From positions 95,724,540-95,788,539 of the forward strand of contig OZ020269.1 in assembly GCA_963971225.1 (NCBI GenBank): 64,000 nt of DNA. The letters run 5' to 3'. The translations under genes were made by a program, and so were the position numbers. This stretch comes from Melieria omissa (Eukaryota; Arthropoda; Insecta; Diptera; Ulidiidae). Each line of letters starts with the position of its first letter. Position 1 is the first letter of the stretch. Positions 57,310 to 64,000 of this stretch are shown here, in pieces. Under the pieces are notes generated by a model. It saw only the letters and a program-made list of their open reading frames with translations. It had not been told where the DNA came from and did not search any database.

Positions 57310-57600
57310 AGACGAGGTTAGGATAGAATGGGAAGTGGATGGTGTGTGCATTTTCACCAACGTGACTCATTGGGAATCTTTTCTTCTTCTTCCTCTGAAG
57401 CTTACGAACAGTCCAAATGTGAGTCTTAATCCAGTTAGACCTCTTAATGAAAGAAAGCAGATCCGACTTTTTCGCACTAGCCAGATCCGTTAGGTATCTT
57501 GAACCAAGGATGCTGAGCCGGGCCAAACCAGGCTTTGGTATAGGATCAGTTTTATTGTTCCATCTCCATAGCTTCTGCAGACATTTAATGAGCATAGGTC
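57310..57600 (-). pseudogene. LINE ORF2 extreme C-terminus
   Basis: The minus strand reads LARLSILGSRYLTDLASAKK followed by SDLLSFIKRSNWI, the helix-rich end seen after the Cys/His knuckle in the 25.7-kb copy (LRLLGHHFF...LNKFIKATSDA). Only this tail survives. It sits between two tandem arrays. Confidence 0.65.
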
Positions 57601-57759
57601 CAATAACGCAGTGTCTTGTAATGACTCCAACCAGCTGCCGATCTCAACTCAGGGACTGTACAAAACGTGTTTTCAGCAAAGGCAGAAAGCTGGGATTCTT
57701 CGGCAGGTGTCTCAATTGGTCCTACTATGTTCTGAGGACTCAATGTCCTTTTGAGACAA

Positions 57760-58870
57760 CCTGTCCCCTTCAACGACTTACAGCTTATCTGCAAGCCCAG
57801 TTTTTGAAAGGAATTTTAGTATGACTGAAACCACCTGACGAATGGAGCTTCGACTGAGTGACTGTACAAATAGTGTTTTTCTCAAGGTCAGAAAGGTCCG
57901 TAGAGTTGGCAGGTGTCACAATTGGTCCTACTATGCCCTGAGGGATCAATGTCTTTTTGGGACAACCTGCCTAAGCTAATCGTTATTATTGTTGCGGTTA
58001 GTAAACTACGACCTAAAAGATAGATTATGCCCTCTTCATGGACTCACAGGATATCTGTAAAATCAGTCTCCGACAGAAATTTAAGTATGGTTTCATTCAG
58101 CTGCCGAATGGAGGTTCGAATTAGTAAGGGTGCTAGTGCTGGCAGGTGTCGCAATCGGTCCTTGATCTTACTATACCCTAATGAGTCAATGTCCTTTTGG
58201 AATTACCTATCTAAGCTAAGCAATACTATTGCGGGGGGGTAGAGCACTGCAACGTAAAAGGCCTATTGTGTCCCCTTCATAGACTCACAGCTTACCTGTA
58301 AGCCCAGTCTCCTAGAGGAATTTTTAGTATCGCTCCATAAAGCTGCCGAATGGATGTACAACTCAGGGATTGTACAAACCGTAGGGCCCCTAGGGAGGGA
58401 TATAGTGTCCGGCTGTCAGATGTCACCATTGGTCCTACATGCTATGCCCTGAAGAGTCAATGTCCTTTTGTTAGTCTGTCTAAGCTAAGCATTAAGCTGC
58501 AACATAAAATATCTATTGTGTCCCCTTGATGAACTCACAGCTTATCTGTAATCCCAGTCTCCTAGGGGAATTTTAGTATGGCTCCATACAGCTGCCGAAT
58601 GGAGGTATGACTCAGGGACTGTACAAACCGTAAGGCCCTTAGGGAGGGATCTAGTGTCTAGGTGTCACTATTGGTCCTACATGCTACGCCCTGAATGTCC
58701 TCAATGTCCTCTTGGAATAACCTGTCTAAGCTAAGCATTACTATTGCTAGGGATAGAGCACTGCAACATAAAAAATATATTGTTTCCCCTTGATGAACTC
58801 ACAGCTTATCTGTAATCCTATTCTCCGAAAGGAATTTGAGTATAACTTCTAAACCTTTTGGTTCTCAATT
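57760..58870. repeat. Tandem array, ~255-bp unit, about 4.5 copies
   Basis: CAGCTTATCTGTAATCCCAG-like phrases start at 57781, 58047, 58288, 58538 and 58802, 241-266 bp apart. They are followed each time by GGAATTTTAGTATGGCT, GCTGCCGAATGGAGGT, ATTGGTCCTAC, CAATGTCCTTTTGG and CTAAGCTAAGC. The GAGGAATTTTAGTATG phrase also occurs near 4350 beside the LINE tail there, so the unit may derive from LINE-adjacent sequence. Confidence 0.85.
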
Positions 58871-58889
58871 TGTACCTGTTATGAGATAA

Positions 58890-59229
58890 TCCCGTATGGC
58901 AGTCGCCGTAGCCCAGCTGGCTAGTGCGTTGCGCCGCGAGTCAAATGCGACGCACGAATCCAGGTTCAATACTCCGTTGCGTTAACACCGAAAAAAAAGA
59001 AAAACAACAATTTTTCTTTCGGCGGCTGCCCTCTCAGCAGGAAATGGCAAACCTCTGAGAGTGCAGTTGCCTATGAAAAAGCAACCAACTCGCCGTTCGG
59101 AATCGGCATAAAACTGTAGGTCCCTTCCAACCTTGTAAAAAACATTCGCACGCACAACATGGATGGTTGCGGGTAGCTAGGCCTTAGTCTCGTAATCGGT
59201 CTGTCGTGCCAGTCAAGAAGAAGAAGAAG
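58890..59229 (+). mobile_element. tRNA-derived SINE, second family, with 9-bp target duplication
   Basis: It has the same head, body and (GAA)n tail as the copy at 39431. ATGAGATAA occurs at 58881-58889 and 59230-59238, a 9-bp target duplication. It inserted at the right edge of the ~255-bp array. Eight extra bases (TCCCGTAT) precede the family's usual start. Confidence 0.95.
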
Positions 59230-59238
59230 ATGAGATAA

Positions 59239-61362
59239 ACCCTCAAATGCTTCTTCCGATCATTGATAAGCACAGGGCATTTCCCTGGTATGTGTAACTA
59301 GGAGAAAGCTCTGCGCTTTATTGCGTTTCATTTTCATAACCTAAGAAAAGTTTTAAGTAATTTTTGAATTTAAAAGTTGCAAAGAATGTTTTTTCCTTAA
59401 GCCTTCTACTAATAATGGACTTTAGTATTCGAAAAATGTCCACGAAAGAGGTCTTTAGAGGGAAAGAAGAAATAAAAGGGAAATATTTTACATTCAAGTC
59501 CTCGAATTTCTCGAAAAGTGTTTTATGAATCTTAAATCTCACAATTTGCATGTCAATCGAAAAATCGACCACTAAAACTTGACCTAATCTTTGCCAAATA
59601 AGGATAGATACACTTCTAGTAGTTGCTACTACTTTCTCTTTAGAAATCATATTAAAGAATCTTTGTTACAACAACAACATCTCGTCGTCTTTTATCCTCT
59701 TTTAAAATTCTCTCTTGATTACTCTATTACAATGAGAACAACATTTTCCCGACTGTAAGCATAACCAACCAACTTGAATGAGTCGCACTCGTTTTCAACG
59801 AATCTGTTGTCAGTCTCCGGACAATATTTTTTCTACAACGCAGTGTTTTTAATTAAATCAATATTTACAAGACACAAAAATTTACTAATAAGTGTGCACG
59901 GAATATGAAATGAACTACAAATTGCTTATTTAGCATTTTTCCGCCGCTGCAGTCGCATTTTGCACATTCGCCGAACATTGCGCTCATATTTCATAAATGA
60001 AGTTGTTGCCCGCCGAACGCACAGGTTAGTAAATAAGATGCCGCCTCGACAAGGCGGCCCGAATACAATAAATCGTTGCTGCCACTGCCAACGTTGGCTA
60101 AATGCGTCCGTGTCCCTGTGGACGGCATATGCCGTCCGTCCGTTTAACCGCATCAGAAGTTTATATAAATGTTACGAAATTTGGTATGCGGCTGCCTCAG
60201 TCGCCGGCGCAGTCGCAGCTCGAATTTCAGCATCTTCGGCAAGTTGCGCGCCACCATAATTACGCACACTGACCGCGCACACAGGGAGCCGCGCACGCCG
60301 CCCGAGCATTGAGTTATTGCATTTGGCTCGAGTATTTTTGGCTTGAATTATTGCAGGCCGGTTTTTCTTTTCACCTTTGCTGGCTCTTCCGCTCACTAGT
60401 TGTCTGTCTGTCTGTTGGTTCATTTGTCTGTTGTCGGTTGACTTGTGTGTGTTTGCGGCGGCTGCTGCTGTGCAGCGCCGCCTGCTGAACTTTGCTTAGG
60501 CCGCGCACCATCGTCAACGACTACGACGAACTTTGGCTGGTTGCAGAAATTTTTGATTTGAAAAATGAACGCCACCATAAAAAATCATCAATCATCCATA
60601 ACAAAGGGTTAGCTGACGATGCTGCAGTTGACGTTGCAGTCCGTTGAAGACTGAAGATGTGGCTGTGTAGCTCCGCTGCCTGGATGGGCATGATGCGGAA
60701 ATTATTGCAAGGTTTCTCGCTCTGACCGTTGAAAAGCATAATTGCACAAAATTCAAAGAAAAGTTTTTTTAACTTTTGTTTTAGTTGAATAAAAATTGCC
60801 AGTAATTTATTTGCAATTGTTTGATGTTTTGCAATTTTCTAAAGTCAAAGTATGAATGCGAAATGTATTGAATGGGTAGATATGAAGAAAAGATCGACAG
60901 GGACTGATGGATAGATGGATATGAATTCAAAAAGTTTATAGATGCGAAGAAGATGCGTTAATCTTATAAATTTTTATTTGAGCCAAAGTTACAAATAAAG
61001 TTTAGTTAGTTTCGGTTTTGGAGCTAACAAACCATTATATGTAAATATTACAATCAAAGTCATCGTATTCCCGAAAAAGCAATTTTTTTTACCGGGTGGT
61101 ATAAATCTCAAGAAAACCCTCGCGTGTTCTCTCGCGTCGGACCCTGCTGACTTAACTGGCTTTTTCCTTTAAGCTGAAACTGTTTCAATTGTTTAGTTGA
61201 TCTTGTCAGTAAAACATACAAATATGTAGACTTAATAAATGAATAAAAAAAATATCTCCGGCAAACATTTCGCCAAAAAAGACCTATGAATTGGGTTTCT
61301 TGTCGTTTCCTAGACTTATACGTAGAAGTTAAGTTGCCCAAAGATCTTCCATTGTAATGAAC
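59239..61362. other. Spacer; 59.9-60.8 kb GC-richer and host-like
   Basis: The GC-richer part has frames on both strands at 59926-60423 without recognisable domains. A GCCGCCT/AGGCGGC hairpin (60040-60058) and an 18-bp palindrome (60120-60137) lie in it. A possible splice donor, CAG|GTTAGT, lies near 60023. None of this is enough to call a gene. Confidence 0.3.
60120..60137. repeat. 18-bp perfect palindrome
   Basis: GGACGGCATATGCCGTCC equals its own reverse complement and is unusually GC-rich for this window. Confidence 0.85.
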
Positions 61363-61370
61363 CTCACTTC

Positions 61371-61507
61371 CAGTGGCGCACACAGCATTTCAATTTGAGG
61401 AGGGAGGAGTTTGCGTACAAATTTTGAGCCGAATACCACTCGAAACCATACTTTGAAATTTTTGAGTTTAGGCATTCAAACCTTTCCCCCTCATGTGTGC
61501 GCCATTG
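61371..61507. mobile_element. hAT-like MITE, 137 bp, with 8-bp target duplication
   Basis: The ends CAGTGGCGCACACA and, reversed, CAATGGCGCACACA form 14-base inverted repeats with one mismatch. CTCACTTC at 61363-61370 and CTCCCTTC at 61508-61515 match at seven of eight positions. An 8-bp duplication plus a CAGTG-type terminus is the known hAT signature. Confidence 0.9.
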
Positions 61508-61515
61508 CTCCCTTC

Positions 61516-62414
61516 TGATGACCACATCCGTTGTCCCTTCAAGAAGGTCATTATGCCTAACATTAGAATACCCAAAGCACTGAGAAAGAGATCTTTTATA
61601 GTATATCTGAATTGCTTTCTACTTTACTATTTCAGGCCAAATAACAAACATAAAAAAATATTTTCAAAAAAAGTAGGGAAGGGTAGTGTCGATGGTCTAC
61701 AACTTCTACTCTTGTATAAATATCGGTTCCAAAATGCATTGCGTAAGACTGGCTAAGACCCGACAACTGCGCTGACAGCGACCCGAGAACTTTGTCTCAA
61801 CATCTTCGAAACATAACCTACAAGTTCCATCCTCAAGATTTAAGTAGTCGTGAAAGATGATATATGCAGCTCTTATATCCTTTTATATTTGCAGTCAATC
61901 ATCTTAGACTACTGCAGTTTAAACTAAGAACCTTTCTTACTTTCCTACCCCTATGATCCAGATTAGCCTTAGAAGATTTATTTATTTGCCTTCTTTCATC
62001 TTCTCAGATGAAGGAAGTCTGGCCGGTTGCTGGCCATTCCTAGTAAGTGAAGCATTTACGATACTTGTGACCATTTTCGACATATTCGAAAAATTGTATT
62101 AAAATAAACTCCTTTCTTATGCAAACGAAAGGGATATAACTCAGCTACCTAATCCAATCTTCTACGCCTTTTAAAGTTTAACCAAGTTTCTGCGGTATCA
62201 AGTACTGTAATTGAATTCAGTCGATCAATTACTGTAATGCGACTAATTATTGTAGTCGAATTCAGTCGGATTTTCCTCAGTCGGATTTCCCTCACCTCTC
62301 TAACTATTTCTTTGGCATAAAATATGAATTTTTTGAAGAAATAATTGTTTGTTTTAATTTCTCGAGTTGAGGTTAGAAATAGATGGAGTTTTGTTTTTGA
62401 ATATTTAACACACC
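61516..62414. other. Spacer, no gene seen
   Basis: A cluster of TCAGTCGGATT/GTCGAATTCAGTCG phrases near 62215-62290 forms short repeats. The frame at 61493-61756 is unrecognised. Confidence 0.3.
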
Positions 62415-62560
62415 GGGGTATTCACACCGAGCTCATTACTTTGTTAGTTCGGTACTTGGAGTTTGTGCATGTATATTATTTTTGTAAATGAATTGAACAA
62501 AACCATATACATATACGAAACTACCGAGTACCGAACTAATAACAAGTTTGTGAATACCCC
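62415..62560. mobile_element. Short MITE with GGGGTATTCACA ends
   Basis: GGGGTATTCACA at the left pairs with TGTGAATACCCC at the right. Inside, TTAGTTCGGTACT pairs with AGTACCGAACTAA. The inverted arms thus extend about 45 bp with gaps around a short AT-rich centre. No target duplication is clear. The superfamily is unknown. Confidence 0.75.
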
Positions 62561-63217
62561 CAGCCTGTTTCCCAAGCTTGTAGCATTACCACAGAATAAA
62601 CAATATACTGTTTATTGTTTTTTGTGTTGAAAAACATTTTCCATGAATACGTTTTTCATTCAATTCAAGTTGGAAAATACTTAAAAAAAATATAAATATA
62701 AAAGTATAATACGAAAAAGACATATGACGTTGTGCTCACAGTTGTGCAAACACCCAGGTGACAATTGTCAATTCTAAAAAAAACAATGTTGCCATTTGTA
62801 ACATTTTGTGTAAACATTGCAATCAACTTGTGTTCCAATTTGCACTTAAATTGCATAATTGCACAAGTTATATTTGTGTTGAACATTAGTCGCTGTTGTT
62901 TGTTTAGCTTATTTTCCCCTTTTCGAAACCAACTATATTTATCTAGTTCATCTAACTCAAAGTACAATGTTGCATAGTACGAATTTAAATTCGCATTGAA
63001 TACATTCTTTCGAATCGAGTTGCACAGTAGCTCTCCCAGTTTGAACTACAAGCTATAAGTACAAATTTGTTTTTATTTAACTAATTCTTCTAGAAAATGA
63101 AGACTTCTACTGCTTATCGAGATAAAGAATCAGCTTGACTAGAGTAGAGTAGAATTTGATAAGGTTTGTTGCACTGAGACTATGTAGAAGTGATCTATTA
63201 TCCCCTACTACTGATCG

Positions 63218-63999
63218 TTAGAGAACATCCCCTTGACCCATTGACCTAACGAAGCTTAGTAACTCACTGGGATTCAGGTGCCTGATGTTCTCTTCCGAAA
63301 GCCAGAACTGACTAAGGTCACGCATCCTGTTGCGACATTCAAATTCATGGTTGCCACGATTGGTCCATTTGAAAAAAAAATGGGCCTTTTTATTTCATTT
63401 GGACCTTTGAGCCGTTTTTGTTTAAAGTAAAAGACTACCTTTCTGGTCCATTTGGAAACAAATATTTGCTTCTTATTTCATTTGGTCCTTTGGGCTGCTT
63501 TTGTGTAAAGTAAAAAAGACAACCTTTCTGGGGCATTAAAACACAATTTGTCAAAAACAAAAATGTGTTCTTTCGTTCCCATTTTGGATCTTTTTAGGAA
63601 ATTTTTGGTACAAAAAACTTCAGTTGAGTGGCAACCGGGGCCGCATCACAGTGCATTATGATGCAGTCAGGAGTCTTCTCTGCTATTCCTCAGAGTCAGT
63701 AGACGCTAACCTGTTCTAGCCCGTTTGTGTGAATATGTTTTCTCAATCTGGAGTACCCAGTTAGAAGATCGGTGATTTGTCTGAGCTGGTTCTTACTCAG
63801 TCTGAGGCATTCTTCATTCCATTTGAGGTTATAAAGTGATGATAATGATTTTTGGTTACCTAAGTCCTGAGGCGTTAGACCATGTTTTGAATTCTTGGTT
63901 CTTTCCTCGAGTCTTAATGACTCTGCTATGGCGTTATTGCCCCACTCAATGAAGGGGTCCGGTGCCAGGGAGAAAGGAGGCGTGACTGCCGCATTAGCA
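63218..63999 (-). pseudogene. LINE ORF2 C-terminus, open to the window edge, interrupted by an insertion
   Basis: On the minus strand an uninterrupted frame of about 100 codons runs from the window edge to a stop at 63696. It includes PDPFIEWGNNAIAESLRLEE, KWNEECLRLSKNQLRQIT and GYSRLRKHIHTNGLEQVSVY. One frame over, EKTPDCIIMHCDAA follows (the His-x2/3-Cys knuckle part). After the insertion at 63349-63636 the tail resumes as RNRMRDLSQFWLSEENIR, HLNPSELLSFVRSMGQGDVL, ending in TAA at 63218. It is the same family as 22840-23110. RT and RNase H, if present, lie beyond the right edge. Confidence 0.8.
63349..63636. mobile_element. Insertion with GGTTGCCAC ends inside the LINE, carrying an 83-bp duplication
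   Basis: GGTTGCCAC at 63349 pairs with GTGGCAACC-type sequence ending at 63636 (8-9 base inverted ends). LINE coding sequence flanks both sides. Inside, GTCCATTTG starts two ~83-bp copies at 63363 and 63446, sharing TTATTTCATTTGG, TTTAAAGTAAAA and CCTTTCTGG. No 8-bp target duplication is visible, so a hAT assignment is only suggested. Confidence 0.6.
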
Positions 64000-64000
64000 A

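Overview
The window looks like repeat-rich, AT-rich non-coding DNA from a higher fly. A tephritid-type fruit fly is my best guess, inferred from the retroposon tails ending in (CCTAA)n, the tRNA-derived SINEs, the abundant TTG/CAA triplet runs and the mariner, hAT-like and piggyBac-like miniature elements. I found no intact host protein-coding gene, no functional tRNA or rRNA gene, and nothing bacterial. Nearly every open frame over 60 codons is either low-complexity or lies in a decayed mobile element.

Layout, left to right. 1-1.7 kb: an LTR end (1-388), a TA-flanked element with repeated ends (416-1360) and a piggyBac-like right end (to 1688), apparently nested. 3.3-3.9 kb: an internally deleted mariner. 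4.0-6.4 kb: a ~325-bp tandem array with a LINE tail embedded in it. 6.7-8.8 kb: host-like spacer. 8.9-10.2 kb: a LINE RNase H remnant. 11.0 kb: a SINE. 12.1 kb: a perfect 20-bp stem-loop. 13.8-15.1 kb: a large TTAA-ended element. 18.5-19.8 kb: a ~135-bp satellite-like array. 20.5-21.7 kb: a host-like segment with a good splice donor. 22.8-26.2 kb: LINE, SINE and TTAA-ended elements, including four 45-bp units each carrying a palindrome. 27.55-29.0 kb: 1.45 kb of TAAA-type low complexity. 30.5-31.2 kb: a SINE interrupted by a hAT-like MITE, itself interrupted by a TTAA-ended mini-element. 33.2-35.8 kb: two LINE remnants, one with a degenerate reverse transcriptase. 38-40.5 kb: further LINE and SINE pieces. 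43.4-45.3 kb: a ~160-bp tandem array next to a LINE C-terminus. 45.43-45.65 kb: a mariner end. 48.4 kb: a TATA box followed by a splice donor. 50.5 and 53.2 kb: further LTR copies, the second a clean solo LTR with 4-bp target duplications. 53.8-58.9 kb: three more tandem arrays around a LINE tail. 58.9 kb: a second-family SINE. 61.4-64 kb: two short MITEs and a LINE C-terminus interrupted by a third.

No genes here work together. The LINE remnants are probably the kind of element that mobilised the SINEs, because the first SINE family shares its 3' tail with other retroposon tails here. The DNA-transposon fragments are non-autonomous and would have depended on transposases encoded elsewhere. 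Stretches at about 6.7-8.8, 15.3-16.4, 20.5-21.7, 31.2-33.2, 41-42.8, 47.6-48.5, 51.6-52.2, 54.7-56 and 59.9-60.8 kb differ in composition from the transposon debris and may be host intronic or regulatory DNA, possibly including non-coding first exons.
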